The notes: generated by a model not told the origin, from the sequence alone. Positions 1-9,327 are shown, counted from the stretch's first letter. The stretch: 64,000 nt of DNA from Streptomyces abyssalis (GCF_001751365.1 NZ_LJGT01000039.1:80145-144144); one strand, 5' to 3'. Translations and numbers: made by a program.

Positions 1-210
1 GGCAAGGCTCCGCAACAGCCGGAGCGGTTCAGGGAGGTAAATCATGGGTCCGGACATGTACCCCGGAGCGGCACGCACCCGGAACCCACAAAGCACCCCG
101 AGGCGCACACATCGGCAAACCCGCCGCGTCAGCGGCAAAAGCAAGCGCTTAGAAAAGAGAGTCCCGCATCACACCCTGCGCCCCGTGACCCCGGCGCTAC
201 GGGGAGGTAG

Positions 211-266
211 CTTCCGCAAGGAGAAACCCGCTTCCGCAAGGAAACCCGCTTCCGCAAGGAAACGCC
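211..266. repeat. Three tandem 18-20 bp repeats ahead of the thiolase
   Basis: Three head-to-tail copies of CTTCCGCAAGGAAACCCG lie at 211-230 (with a 2-base insertion), 231-248 and 249-266 (last bases diverged). Each copy contains an AAGGA core like a ribosome binding site. The array ends about 24 bases before the thiolase start codon, so it sits in the probable leader. Function unknown. Confidence 0.85.
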
Positions 267-290
267 CTCCCGACCCCTCTTGGAGCCGTG

Positions 291-1511
291 ATGCCCGAAG
301 CAGTGATCGTCTCTGCCGCCCGCTCGCCCATCGGACGCGCCTTCAAGGGGTCGCTGAAAGACGTACGGCCGGACGACCTGACCGCCCAGATCGTGAAGGC
401 CGCCCTTGACAAGGTGCCGGAGCTGGACCCGTCGCAGATCGACGACCTGATGCTCGGCTGCGGTCTGCCGGGCGGCGAGCAGGGCCACAACCTCGGCCGC
501 GTCGTGGCCGTGCAGATGGGCATGGACCACCTGCCGGGCTGCACGATCACCCGTTACTGCTCCTCGTCGCTGCAGACGACCCGCATGGCGATGCACGCCA
601 TCAAGGCCGGCGAGGGCGACGTGTTCATCTCGGCGGGCGTGGAGACCGTCTCCCGTTCGGTGAACGGCAGTTCGGACGGGATGCCCGGCACGCACAACCC
701 GCTCTTCGCCGACGCCGAGGCCCGTACCGCCGAGCGCGCCGAGAAGGGCGGTCCCGGGTGGGACGACCCGCGCGAGAGCGGCCATGTCCCCGACGTCTAC
801 ATCGCCATGGGCCAGACCGCGGAGAACCTGGCCCGCAAGAAGGGCGTCACGCGCCGGGACATGGACGAGTTCGGCGTGCGCTCACAGAACCTCGCGGAGA
901 AGGCGATCGCCGACGGCTTCTGGGAGCGGGAGATCACTCCCGTGGCGATTCCCGAAGGAGGGACCGTCTCCCAGGACGACGGCCCCCGCGCCGGTGTGAC
1001 CCTGGAGGGCGTCGAGGGGCTCAAGCCCGTCTTCCGTCCCGACGGGCTCGTGACCGCGGGCAACTGCTGTCCGCTCAACGACGGTGCCGCCGCGCTGGTC
1101 GTCATGTCCGACACCAAGGCGCGGGAGCTCGGTCTGACGCCGCTCGCCCGCATCGTCTCCACCGGCGTCTCCGCCCTCTCCCCCGAGATCATGGGGTACG
1201 GGCCGGTCGAGGCCAGCAAGCAGGCGCTGGCGCGTGCCGGCATGGCCGTCGGGGACATCGATCTGGTCGAGATCAACGAGGCGTTCGCCGCTCAGGTCAT
1301 CCCCTCCTACCGGGACCTCGGCATCGACCTGGACAAGCTCAACGTCAACGGTGGCGCCATCGCCGTCGGCCACCCCTTCGGAATGACGGGCGCGCGCATC
1401 ACCACGACGCTGATCAACTCCCTGCGCTGGCACGACAAGCAGTTCGGTCTGGAGACCATGTGCGTGGGCGGCGGCCAGGGCATGGCCATGGTGCTGGAAC
1501 GCCTCAACTGA
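291..1511 (+). CDS. Acetyl-CoA C-acyltransferase (thiolase)
   Basis: A 406-residue thiolase that makes or cleaves beta-ketoacyl-CoA, in beta-oxidation or acetoacetyl-CoA formation. The three thiolase signatures are visible: the nucleophile Cys in [11 protein letters not shown] near residue 88, the GHPFG histidine motif near residue 355, and the C-terminal CVGGGQGMA with the second catalytic Cys. The length is normal for the family. ATG at 291 is preferred over GTG at 288 because GGAG at 282-285 is then correctly spaced. It stands alone on the plus strand, with tandem repeats in its leader. Chain-length preference cannot be read from the sequence. Confidence 0.93.
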   Translation: MPEAVIVSAARSPIGRAFKGSLKDVRPDDLTAQIVKAALDKVPELDPSQIDDLMLGCGLPGGEQGHNLGRVVAVQMGMDHLPGCTITRYCSSSLQTTRMAMHAIKAGEGDVFISAGVETVSRSVNGSSDGMPGTHNPLFADAEARTAERAEKGGPGWDDPRESGHVPDVYIAMGQTAENLARKKGVTRRDMDEFGVRSQNLAEKAIADGFWEREITPVAIPEGGTVSQDDGPRAGVTLEGVEGLKPVFRPDGLVTAGNCCPLNDGAAALVVMSDTKARELGLTPLARIVSTGVSALSPEIMGYGPVEASKQALARAGMAVGDIDLVEINEAFAAQVIPSYRDLGIDLDKLNVNGGAIAVGHPFGMTGARITTTLINSLRWHDKQFGLETMCVGGGQGMAMVLERLN

Positions 1512-1723
1512 TCAAGCGGCGTGCCCGGGGTGTGATTTATCCCCCTGGGGTGGTGCGTTTCTCCTGCTCACGACGGACGTGACGATGGAGGCATCAGTTC
1601 ACCTCTGTCCTATTCACGGCGTTTGGGACTACGGTCTTCCCCTCGGGCTCCACCAGAGGCTTCGCCGGAGCACCCGGGGGGAGGCCCACAGTCCGGGATC
1701 CGAACGGAACCAGGAGTACGTCA

Positions 1724-2617
1724 GTGAGCGCCATATCTCTGCTGTTGCTCGCGACCGCGGTGACCGCCGCCGCGGTCGGGGGCGCCGCCCTGCGTTCGGC
1801 GCGCGGCCTGCGCCGGCGCCTCGACGAGTGCGCGCAGGGCGCCCACGACGCCAGGGTGCCCCGGGCGCGCTCCGCCGAGGAGATCCGGAGCATCGTCGTC
1901 GAGGCGATCGCTGAGGAGCGCGAGCGGGAACTGGCCGAGGCCCGTGCGGCATGGACGGCGCAGGAGTCCGGCGCGGGGGGCCCGGACGAGGGTGCGACGC
2001 TGGCCGGACGCGGCACGGAGTACGAGATCGCTCCCGTGCTGGACGCCCTGCTGCGAGGCCGCGTCGACGAGGACGTCCTGCGGGGCCTGCGCGAGCTTCG
2101 CGACCGCGACATGCCCCAGCCGGGCATCTTCGTACCCCGGCAGATGGAGCGCGACCTGGAGCCCGCGGAGCCGGGCGAGCCGCCCGTGACGGACGAGGGC
2201 CAGGAACACCCCGGTGTGGCCGCCGCCCGTCGCCGTCACCCTTCGGAGCCCGACTTCACGCTCCGCGGCGAACCCGCTGTGCCCGCGCAGACGCCGCTGC
2301 GCGCCAGGAGCCATGCCGGTCATGAGCAGACCGTGGGCCGGCTGGAGGAGCTGGCGCAGGCCCGTACACCGCTCTCGGACGTGCGTCAGGGCCCGCTGGG
2401 GACGCTGGACGTCTACCTCTTCCAGGACGGCACGACCGTATGCCTCTCCCCGGGCCACCGCGAGACGGCCGAGGCCCTGTGCGCGGCGCTGCGCGAGGGC
2501 GACGTCCCGGTGCTGATGGGCGGCTCGTCGGTCTCCGGTGCGTACGCGCTGACCTTCGCCTACGGGGAGGGCCGCACCGCCTATCTGCTGGCGGACCGGG
2601 TCATCGCTTCCCGGTAG
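1724..2617 (+). CDS. Membrane-anchored hypothetical protein
   Basis: A 297-residue protein not assigned to a named family. Residues 1-22 form one hydrophobic segment (SAISLLLLATAVTAAAVGGA) followed by Arg-rich sequence, which suggests an N-terminal anchor with the rest in the cytoplasm. A charged, probably helical stretch follows (about 25-80), then a disordered Pro/Glu-rich region, then a compact C-terminal domain (about 205-297) containing VYLFQDGTTVCL and LMGGSSVSGAYAL. The start is GTG with AGGAG nine bases upstream. It converges with the next gene and overlaps its 3' end by 17 bases. Codon use is typical, so I take it as real. Confidence 0.7.
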   Translation: MSAISLLLLATAVTAAAVGGAALRSARGLRRRLDECAQGAHDARVPRARSAEEIRSIVVEAIAEERERELAEARAAWTAQESGAGGPDEGATLAGRGTEYEIAPVLDALLRGRVDEDVLRGLRELRDRDMPQPGIFVPRQMERDLEPAEPGEPPVTDEGQEHPGVAAARRRHPSEPDFTLRGEPAVPAQTPLRARSHAGHEQTVGRLEELAQARTPLSDVRQGPLGTLDVYLFQDGTTVCLSPGHRETAEALCAALREGDVPVLMGGSSVSGAYALTFAYGEGRTAYLLADRVIASR

Positions 2618-2942
2618 CGGCGGCCGCGATACGGACCGTGGCGAGCTGTACCAGGCCGACGGCGTCGGCCAGTTCATGATCCGCGTCAACCTCGCGCAGA
2701 ATTTCCGCCAGATCGTGTGCGGCCACGAGCAACTGATCCCCCACGACGAAAACACCCACGTCGGGAAGCTCCCGCGGCGTGCGTCCCGGAAACTCCAGAC
2801 GCTGTGCCCGGACTGCCAACTCCCGGGCCAGAGCCAGTCCTTCGGCCGCCGCGCCCCTGCGCAGACCGCTCTCCGGAAGGGTCCGCAGACGGTCCGCCGC
2901 GGGCTGCACCGCGGAGATCAAAGGGGCTGTATCGAGCACCAC
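2601..2942 (-). CDS. Conserved hypothetical protein
   Basis: About 113 residues, starting at GTG 2942 (next codon also GTG). The reading VVLDTAPLISAVQPAADRL resembles a small cytoplasmic protein that I recall as conserved in streptomycetes without a known function. It is Ala/Leu-rich and predicted helical, has no signal peptide or membrane segment, and contains a PDVGVFVVGDQLLVA core. The open frame extends 15 codons upstream, but that part has poor composition and no ribosome binding site. It converges with and overlaps the preceding plus-strand gene. Confidence 0.6.
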   Translation of the reverse strand: MVLDTAPLISAVQPAADRLRTLPESGLRRGAAAEGLALARELAVRAQRLEFPGRTPRELPDVGVFVVGDQLLVAAHDLAEILREVDADHELADAVGLVQLATVRIAAAATGKR

Positions 2943-3037
2943 GCAAGCGTATGCGCCCCCCACGGACTGTTGCCAACGCCACTTCACTCAGGCACCTTGG
3001 CTGGAAGGACTCAATGAGGCAGCATCCGGAGGCGCCG

Positions 3038-3265
3038 ATGTCCCAGATCTTCTCCGAAGAGACCCACCGGAACATGCTCACCCGCATCCCTCAATGCACA
3101 GGCCGTGAAGTATCCGACTGGCTGCGGACCGTCGACGAAGGCCCTTCCCTCTTCCGCTTCGAGGAGAAGGTGAGCTGGCTTCGCGGCGAGCACAACCTCG
3201 CCTACGGACACGCGAAAGCGATCATCCACGAGTACGACCTGCGGCGCGCTGCGCGCCATCTGTAG
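3038..3265 (+). CDS. DUF4287-type small protein
   Basis: A 75-residue protein, MSQIFSEETHRNMLTRIPQC onward, with the residue pattern of the DUF4287 family: SDWLRTVDEGPS, a Trp/Arg/Glu-rich middle, and a C-terminal HAKAIIHEYDLRRAAR helix. The ATG at 3038 has GGAGG just upstream (3027-3032); the open frame continues upstream, but in poor-quality sequence. Some members are annotated as DUF4287 or DUF5655 proteins with no known activity. The gene is followed by a strong hairpin terminator shared with the convergent BI-1 gene. Confidence 0.8.
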   Translation: MSQIFSEETHRNMLTRIPQCTGREVSDWLRTVDEGPSLFRFEEKVSWLRGEHNLAYGHAKAIIHEYDLRRAARHL

Positions 3266-3318
3266 CCGCCCCCTCGACGACTTCTTGGAATTCCCGGACT
3301 CTTCGGGTCGCGCACATG

Positions 3319-3359
3319 CGAAGGGCCCGTGAGGCGTACACCGCCTCACGGGCCCTTCG
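3319..3359. terminator. Bidirectional hairpin terminator
   Basis: A perfect 18-bp stem (3319-3336 with 3342-3359) and a 5-base TACAC loop lie between two convergent genes, placed to end transcription from both sides. Confidence 0.9.
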
Positions 3360-3368
3360 TCGCGTCCG

Positions 3369-4226
3369 TCAGTCGTTGCCTTGAAGGATCGCGATCAGGC
3401 GCAGGAACTCCAGGTAGATCCACACCAGGGTCAGGGTCAGGCCGAAGGCGGCCAGCCAGGACTCCTCGCGGGGAGCGCCGTAGGAGATGCCGTCCTCGAC
3501 CTGCTTGAAGTCGAGCGCCAGGAAGAGCGCACCGATCAGGATGCCGACGATCCCGAAGATGACGCCCATGGTGCCGCTGCGGAAGCCGAGGCCGTCACCG
3601 CCGCCGAAGACGGCGAACAGCAGGTTCACCATCATCAGCAGGACGAAACCGATGGCCGCGGCCATGGCGAAGGCGTAGAAACGCCGGGTGACCCGGATGA
3701 TCCGGGTCTTGTACATCACGAGCACCGCGGTGAAGACCGCCATGGTGCCGAGCACGGCCTGCATGGCCGCACCCTCCGCGATGTAGCTGTCGACGAAATT
3801 GCTGATGGCGCCGAGGAAGAGGCCTTCCAGGGCTGCGTACGTCAGGATCAGCGCAGGCATGGCCTTGCGCCTGAAGGCCTGGACGAGTGCCAGCACCATC
3901 GCGACGAGGCCGGCACCGATGGCCAGCGGAAGCGCCAGATCGATGATCCAGGCCACGGTCGCCATGACGACGACGAGGCCGACCGTCATACCGGTGCGGG
4001 CGACGACGTCGTCCATCGTCATCCGGCCGGTCTGCGGCGGTGCGGCGGGCGGCGCCCCGTAGGGCTGGCCCACGGCCTGCGTCTGCTGCTGGGCGTACGG
4101 GTTGTTCGCGTAAGGGTTGTTCGCGTACGGGTTCCCGGCCTGCGGCTGCTGACCGGTGTCGAAACCGGCATTGCCGCCTGAGCGGCTGAACCCCCGTCGC
4201 GAGAAGACCGGGTTGCTGCTCCTCAT
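3369..4226 (-). CDS. Bax inhibitor-1/YccA family membrane protein
   Basis: A 285-residue integral membrane protein of the BI-1/YccA superfamily, a family of seven-helix proteins implicated in ion (calcium/proton) leak and stress tolerance. The first 85 residues are soluble and contain three NPYANNPYANNPYA-type repeats plus Gln/Pro-rich sequence. Then about seven hydrophobic helices follow, with the usual GLFLGAISNFVDSY and GALFLALDFKQVEDG motifs. ATG 4226 is chosen over the upstream in-frame ATG because GGAGG lies at the right distance (4231-4235). It is monocistronic, with a shared terminator downstream. Confidence 0.9.
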   Translation of the reverse strand: MRSSNPVFSRRGFSRSGGNAGFDTGQQPQAGNPYANNPYANNPYAQQQTQAVGQPYGAPPAAPPQTGRMTMDDVVARTGMTVGLVVVMATVAWIIDLALPLAIGAGLVAMVLALVQAFRRKAMPALILTYAALEGLFLGAISNFVDSYIAEGAAMQAVLGTMAVFTAVLVMYKTRIIRVTRRFYAFAMAAAIGFVLLMMVNLLFAVFGGGDGLGFRSGTMGVIFGIVGILIGALFLALDFKQVEDGISYGAPREESWLAAFGLTLTLVWIYLEFLRLIAILQGND

Positions 4227-4442
4227 CTCACTCCTCCATGGCCGCACGGCACGGCACTAGCCTTCAGAGTAATGCGTTAGCAAAACCAGCACGCTACTCC
4301 AGAGTCAAGAACGAAGAAAAGCGGGTCCTGGTTCCGTCTTGGTTCCGTTCTTGTACCGCACGGGGGGCCTTCCACACCGCCGTTCCGGGCCCGGACGGAC
4401 GGGCGGCGGCCGAAAGCCGGACGGACCGCCGCCCGGGCGCCG

Positions 4443-4840
4443 TCAGCACAGCGTGTGGGTGCCGGGGACGGTGAGCGGAGTCAGCAGTGCGAGGCCGGCG
4501 ACCGTCCAGGCCGCGTACTCCCCGATGTGCCCGGCCGCAGGCGGCGCAGGGCACGGGAAGCCGCACGGTGACTCCGTACGGGTGACTCCGGACGCCCAGC
4601 AGGGCGGTGCCGACGCCGACCGCGGTCGGGAGAGACCGAGCAGAGCTCCGGTGACGGTCCAGTGCGCCGGGGCCCGCTCTCGTCGGGCGCCGGGACACCG
4701 TCCAGGACTGCGGCCTCGCAGCTGCCGTGCGAGGCGAGGAGATGACCGCCTTGTCGCGCGACGTGCCGGACGGGCGGCATCCCGCACACGGCGAGTCCGC
4801 CGGGTACGAACAGGGCTCCGGTGAGCGGGAGTTGGCGTGC
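4443..4840 (-). pseudogene. Frameshifted relic of an antiporter/complex-I-like membrane subunit
   Basis: No intact frame explains this stretch, but adjacent minus-strand frames spell consecutive pieces of what looks like one membrane protein. These are LTGALFVPGGLAVCGMPP (about 4830-4772), then SGTSRDKAVISS in another frame, then PAHWTVTGALLGLS, LPTAVGVGTALLG and finally GHIGEYAAWTVAGLALLTPL ending at a stop at 4443. GGLAxxGMPPxGTFxxKAxI and GHIGxYxAWxVAG patterns are typical of the C-terminal half of proton-conducting NuoM/NuoN/MrpD-type subunits. I infer a decayed gene with at least two or three frameshifts and no N-terminal half. Sequencing error is the alternative, but the missing 5' half argues against it. 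Confidence 0.45.
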
Positions 4841-4959
4841 GCGGCCGGGCAACTCCCGCTCGTCGACCGAGGCGTAGCGGCCGGCGGGATGGCCGTCCGC
4901 GGGCGCCGGTTTCGCGCACCGGGCACAACTTCGTCTGCCCCGCCGCACGCCCCCGTACG

Positions 4960-5454
4960 ATGACGCCCGTGATCAGTGGTCGTCCCGCGGTGTCCCCCGC
5001 ACGTGCTCTCCGGGCGCGTGCCCTGGGGCTGCCGCTGCTGGTCATGGCGGTGCTGTTCGGGCTGCTCGCGATGCACGGCCTCGGGGCGACGCCCCCGCGC
5101 GAGGGCCACCCGCACGGTGCGGCGCAGCACTCGTCGGCGACAGCCGCCGACGGCCACGGAGGCACCCACGCCGGCGGGCCCGCGCGCCACGGCCACAACT
5201 CCCCTCCCCTGGCGGAGAGTCAGCACACCGCACAGGCGGACGCCTGCGAGTGCGGCGGCGCGGACGGCCACGTCTCGCACGCCGACGCGACGTGTTCGGC
5301 GACCGGGACCAGCGGCGCCCCCTCCATGGACGGCCCTGCCGCGAGTACGGCACCCGGCCCGCAGCCCGCGAGCGGCCTCGCGGGCTGCCGGTCGCGCACC
5401 GGCGGCGAACGGGCCCCGCCCTCGCTGCACCAGCTTCAACTCCTGCGCATATAG
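4960..5454 (+). CDS. DUF6153-type membrane/secreted protein
   Basis: A 164-residue protein with one hydrophobic segment near residues 22-42 (LPLLVMAVLFGLLAMHGLG), then His/Gly/Ala-rich sequence, a Cys-containing CECGGADGHVSHADATC region and a conserved PPSLHQLQLLRI tail. This architecture matches proteins I know as DUF6153, often found beside DUF305 metal-associated proteins. The many histidines and the paired cysteines suggest metal contact outside the membrane, but this is inference. The ATG at 4960 has no strong ribosome binding site. It is 88 bases upstream of the DUF305 gene on the same strand and probably cotranscribed. Confidence 0.75.
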   Translation: MTPVISGRPAVSPARALRARALGLPLLVMAVLFGLLAMHGLGATPPREGHPHGAAQHSSATAADGHGGTHAGGPARHGHNSPPLAESQHTAQADACECGGADGHVSHADATCSATGTSGAPSMDGPAASTAPGPQPASGLAGCRSRTGGERAPPSLHQLQLLRI

Positions 5455-5542
5455 GGGCGCTCACGGCGCGGCCGACGGGCCGTCGCCGTGTCCGGCGCAC
5501 CCAGACAGCAGCAACTCATCGACACGCAGGAGCAGTTCGACC

Positions 5543-6181
5543 ATGACCAAACACGTTTCCGTACCGGACTCATCCCTCGCCCGTGGGCTGTTCGCCACCG
5601 CGTCGGCCGCCGTCGCGGTACTGGTGCTCGCCGCCTGCGGCAGCGGCGGCCAGGACCAGTCCCAGGGCGAGGGCCACGGATCGGGCCACGACAGCGGTAA
5701 GAAGCCCGCGAAGAGCGCCGGCGCCGCCGACGTCTCGTTCGCGAAGGGCATGATCCCGCACCACCGCCAGGCCCTCGAGATGTCCGGGCTGGCCTCGTCC
5801 CGCGCCGAGTCCGCGCAGGTCAAGGCTCTCGCCGAGCGGATCAGCAAGGCTCAGGAGCCCGAGATCGACAAGCTGTCCGGCTGGCTGAAGTCGTGGGGCG
5901 AGAAGGTCCCGGCCGCGAACCAGGGCCACTCGGGGCACTCCGGCCACTCCATGGCCGGGATGATGACTCCCGAGGACATGGCGAAGCTGAAGAAGATGTC
6001 CGGGGAGAAGTTCGACCGCGAGTTCCTGAAGATGATGACGGCACATCACGAGGGCGCCGTCGACATGGCCCGTACGGAGGAGTCCGACGGCTCGTACAGG
6101 CCGGCCAAGGAGATGGCCCGCGAGATCCGGCGCTCACAGACCGGTGAGATCAAGGAGATGCGCGGGCTTCTGAAGAAGTAA
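5543..6181 (+). CDS. DUF305 lipoprotein
   Basis: A 212-residue lipoprotein: basic start, hydrophobic segment, then lipobox VLAACG with Cys near residue 33, followed by a Gly/His/Ser linker. Two copies of the DUF305 four-helix motif follow. The first has GMIPHHRQALEMS and the second MMTAHHEGAVDMA, with the His-His pairs that define the family, probably metal-binding. A short HSGHSGHS stretch lies between them. Family members are linked to copper or other metal handling, but the role is not firmly known. ATG 5543 has GCAGGAGC upstream. It lies directly after the DUF6153 gene. Confidence 0.9.
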   Translation: MTKHVSVPDSSLARGLFATASAAVAVLVLAACGSGGQDQSQGEGHGSGHDSGKKPAKSAGAADVSFAKGMIPHHRQALEMSGLASSRAESAQVKALAERISKAQEPEIDKLSGWLKSWGEKVPAANQGHSGHSGHSMAGMMTPEDMAKLKKMSGEKFDREFLKMMTAHHEGAVDMARTEESDGSYRPAKEMAREIRRSQTGEIKEMRGLLKK

Positions 6182-6413
6182 CGCCCCCGGCGCACCGGCG
6201 TTCCCGCCGTCGCCGGCGTCCCGTACGTCGGCGCCGCCCATGCGGCGCCCGATGAACGGGGCGCCGGCGCTCAGCAGCACACCGCCCGGCAGCCCGCGCC
6301 CGCCGACGCTTCCGAAGCGACCCACGGCGTCCGCGCGGCCGTAGAGGGGCACGCTCTGCGCCGGGGTGCCCTGGGCCGCCGCCACGTACGTCAGACGGAC
6401 GTGAACACCGGAG

Positions 6414-7211
6414 TCAGGGCTTCCGCGCGACCCCCGCGTGGATCAGCGCCCTGTGGTCCGGGATCTGCGGCCCCTGTCCGTCGGGACGCCAGCGCGTCAC
6501 GGGCACCAGGCCGGGCTCCAGGAGCTCCAGCCCGTCGAAGAAGGCGAGGACCGCCTCGTGCGAACGGGCCTGCCCGTCGCTGACGTTGGAACGGTAGAAG
6601 TGCGCGGCCTGCTCGGCCTTGTCGGGTTCGGCGGTGTCCGACGTGCCGTGGGAGAGCACGAGATGACTGCCGGAGGGCAGCGGCTCCATCAGCTCCCGCA
6701 CGATCCCGTACGCGGCCTCGTCGTCGGCGACGAAGTGCAGCAGGGCGACGAGCGACAGCGCGACGGGACGGTCCAGGTCGAGCGTCCCGCGCACCTCCGG
6801 CGAGGCGAGCAGCGCCGCGGGCTCGGTGACGTCGGCGTGCAGATACGCGGTACGGCCCTCGGACGCCGAGCTCAGCAGCGCCTGCGCGTACTGCAGGACG
6901 ATGGGGTCGTTGTCCGCGTAGACCACACGGCACTCCGGGGCCTCCGCCTGGGCGACCTGATGAAGATTCGGTTCCGTGGGGATGCCGGTTCCGATGTCGA
7001 GGAACTGCCGGATGCCTGCCTCACGCGCCAGATGACGCGTCGCCCGGTGCATGAACGCGCGGTTGGCGGCGACCAGTTCACGCACGCCCGGCCACATCTG
7101 CTCGAAGCGTTCCCCGGCCGCGGCGTCGACCTCGTAGTTGTTCTTGCCGCCGAGCCAGTAGTCGTAGACACGTGCCGAGTGCGGCTTACCGGTGTCGATC
7201 TCGGGATTCAC
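6414..7211 (-). CDS. SAV2177/DUF574-type SAM-dependent methyltransferase
   Basis: A 265-residue Rossmann-fold methyltransferase of the actinobacterial SAV2177/DUF574 family. Visible motifs are the N-terminal ARVYDYWLGGKNNYEVD signature, the SAM-binding FLDIGTGIPTEPNLHQVA, the acidic RVVYADNDPIVLQYAQ, and a conserved HADVTEPAALL. Substrates of this expanded family are unknown. GTG 7211 is chosen because GGAGACC lies just upstream and the family signature begins within a few residues; a much longer upstream frame is composition noise. It is divergent from the MFS transporter gene. Confidence 0.9.
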   Translation of the reverse strand: MNPEIDTGKPHSARVYDYWLGGKNNYEVDAAAGERFEQMWPGVRELVAANRAFMHRATRHLAREAGIRQFLDIGTGIPTEPNLHQVAQAEAPECRVVYADNDPIVLQYAQALLSSASEGRTAYLHADVTEPAALLASPEVRGTLDLDRPVALSLVALLHFVADDEAAYGIVRELMEPLPSGSHLVLSHGTSDTAEPDKAEQAAHFYRSNVSDGQARSHEAVLAFFDGLELLEPGLVPVTRWRPDGQGPQIPDHRALIHAGVARKP

Positions 7212-7476
7212 GGCGGTCTCCTCACGGGCCGGGCGCGGCCCCCGTCCGCACGGGGACCGGTCTCGTCGCTCTCCGGCAGGGTCTGGCCGGAGTTTATGCC
7301 CGCGGCAGCGCCGGGAAACGACGGATTCCGGACTCCGGCACGCTTCCCGTCCTGCGGGGTACCCGCCGCCACGACCGCCGCGATCCGGCATGAGCGGAGC
7401 GACCGGTCCGACCCCGTGCGACGCGGTGCGACCGGCGCGCGTGCGGAGACGGGGAGCCAGGAGCGGAGGAGGGTCA

Positions 7477-8997
7477 TTGCCCGGAGCGAGTTCGTCCGCC
7501 GGCTCGGAGCCCTGCTCGCGCTCGCGGCGCTGGAAGGCGCTGGCCGTCTGTCTCGTCGCGGGATTCATGACGCTGCTGGACGTCTCGATCGTCAACGTGG
7601 CCCTCCCGTCGGTACGCGAGGGCCTGCACACCACCGAGTCCGAACTGCAGTGGGTGATCTCGGGCTACGCCCTCTCCTTCGGCCTCTTCCTCGTCCCCGC
7701 CGGACGGCTGGGCGACGCCCGCGGCCGCCGCCGCCTCTTCATGGCCGGTCTGGCGCTGTTCACGCTCGCCTCCGCCGGATGCGGAGCCGCCCGTACGAGC
7801 ACATGGCTCGTGGCCGCGCGGCTGGTGCAGGGCCTGGGCGGCGGGATGATCGCGCCGCAGATCTCCGCGCTGATCCAGCAGATGTTCTCCGGGAGGGAGC
7901 GGAGCAGGGCGTTCGGCATGTTCGGCACGGTCGTCGGCTTCTCCACGGCCGTGGGGCCCCTGCTGGGCGGTGTGATCATCCAGGTCGCCGGTGCGGCAGA
8001 CGGCTGGCGCTGGGTGTTCTACGTCAATCTCCCGACCGGCGTGGTCTGCCTGCTGCTCGCCCGACGGCTGCTCCCCGACACCCCGGGCGCGGGGAGGCGG
8101 AAGTGGACGCGGAGCCTCGACCCGGTGGGGGTCGCGCTGCTGGGCGCCGCGGTACTGGCGGTGCTGCTGCCCTTCGTCCAGGCCCAGCAGTGGCGCGGCA
8201 GCGGCAAATGGCTGCTGCTGGCCGCCGCGGCGCTGCTGCTGTGGTGCTTCGTACGGTGGGAGTCACGCTGCCCCCGGCGGGAGACGGAGCCGGTGGTGTC
8301 GCTCTCGCTGTTCCGCATCCGTTCGTACTGGACGGGCTGCCTGCTGATCCTCTTCCACTTCGCGGGCTTCACATCGATCTTCTTCATCACCACGCTCTAT
8401 CTGCAGAGCGGGCTGCGCTACAGCGCGCTCCAGGCGGGGCTCGTCATCACGCCGTTCGCGCTCGGGTCGGGGGCCGCCTCGCAACTCGGCGGACGTTACG
8501 TGGACCGGTACGGGCGCGGCCTCGTGGCCTGCGGGCTCGCGCTGACGGCAGGCGGGCTGGCCGGGACCGCGATCACAGCACACCAGGTCGACGGGCCCGG
8601 CACGGCCTGGTACCTGATGGCGCCGCTGCTGGTCGCCGGGGTGGGCACGGGGCTCGTCATCGCCCCGAACCAGGCCCTCACCCTGGCCCGGGTGCCGGTC
8701 GCCCGGGGCGGGAGCGCGGCCGGCGTGCTGCAGACCGGGCAGCGCATCGGGGCCGCGGTCGGCATCGCTGGTGTCGGCTCGCTCTTCTTCACCCGGCTGG
8801 GCGCGAGCAACGGCGCCCCGGGCCCCGCCGACTGGCGCACGGCGTACCAGCACGGGCTGATGCTCTCCGTCGCCTTCGTACTGGTCGCCCTGGCGGCGGC
8901 TCTGGCCGACGTGTGGACGGACCGCAGCGCGGCCAGGGCCGCGCGCGCGGCACAGCGGCGCGGCCCGCCTGCCCGCCCGGACCGCCGCCGGCGCTGA
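7477..8997 (+). CDS. MFS drug-efflux transporter (EmrB/QacA, DHA2 type)
   Basis: A 506-residue major facilitator with about 14 hydrophobic helices, so of the DHA2 (EmrB/QacA) branch of proton-driven drug exporters. Motifs seen are LDVSIVNVALPSVREGL in helix 1, the loop 2-3 motif GRLGDARGRRRLF, RLVQGLGGGMIAP, and GFSTAVGPLLGG (motif C of antiporters). Start chosen: TTG 7477 with a very strong GGAGGAGGG at 7465-7473; GTG 7441 in the same frame is the alternative. The C-terminal tail is short and Arg-rich. No regulator gene adjoins it; the divergent neighbour is the methyltransferase. Substrate unknown. Confidence 0.88.
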   Translation: MPGASSSAGSEPCSRSRRWKALAVCLVAGFMTLLDVSIVNVALPSVREGLHTTESELQWVISGYALSFGLFLVPAGRLGDARGRRRLFMAGLALFTLASAGCGAARTSTWLVAARLVQGLGGGMIAPQISALIQQMFSGRERSRAFGMFGTVVGFSTAVGPLLGGVIIQVAGAADGWRWVFYVNLPTGVVCLLLARRLLPDTPGAGRRKWTRSLDPVGVALLGAAVLAVLLPFVQAQQWRGSGKWLLLAAAALLLWCFVRWESRCPRRETEPVVSLSLFRIRSYWTGCLLILFHFAGFTSIFFITTLYLQSGLRYSALQAGLVITPFALGSGAASQLGGRYVDRYGRGLVACGLALTAGGLAGTAITAHQVDGPGTAWYLMAPLLVAGVGTGLVIAPNQALTLARVPVARGGSAAGVLQTGQRIGAAVGIAGVGSLFFTRLGASNGAPGPADWRTAYQHGLMLSVAFVLVALAAALADVWTDRSAARAARAAQRRGPPARPDRRRR

Positions 8998-9327
8998 CAC
9001 GGCCCGGCGTCCCGTCCGGCGCCGGGCGTGCCACGCGGCGGTTCCGGGGTGTCCCGGCCGCGGGGCGGGAGCCCGAAGCCCGGAGACCGGGGGCGAGGGA
9101 GGGGCGCTGCCCTCTCCCTGGCCCGCGCCGGGGGCAGCCGGCAGGTGGCGGCGTGCGGGAGGCACGGGCCGCCGGACGTCGCATCAGTACGTCGACCACG
9201 TCGACACGTCGACGAAGAACTCGGCGTACTCACCGGTGCCGCCCGTGGGGCGGTCGGGCGCCTTCCCGCGCGGTCCGGACCGGACCGGTGCCGGAACAGT
9301 GCGGCGAGAACGCGGGGCCGCGCCCCG
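8998..9327. other. Gene-free stretch between MFS and DMT genes
   Basis: No convincing gene. Near 9187-9240 there is a cluster of GTCGAC/ACGTCGAC repeats, and a minus-strand reading GTGEYAEFFVDVSTWSTY followed by a stop looks like the tail of a lost protein, but nothing upstream supports it. The region separates two convergent genes. Confidence 0.4.

Noticed and set aside
44..409. Open frame beginning MGPDMYPGAART with a good GGGAGG upstream
   Set aside because: It runs through the tandem repeats into the thiolase in another frame, and its Arg/Pro composition is not gene-like. The ribosome binding site is noted, but a product is not supported.
6182..6413. Minus-strand reading VPLYGRADAVGRFGSVGGRG as a protein fragment
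   Set aside because: Looks protein-like for about 50 codons but has no start, no recognisable family and no continuation; insufficient to call a relic.
8789..9320. Small minus-strand frame ending EYAEFFVDVSTWSTY as the tail of a gene
   Set aside because: Upstream sequence in that frame is not gene-like; too short to support.
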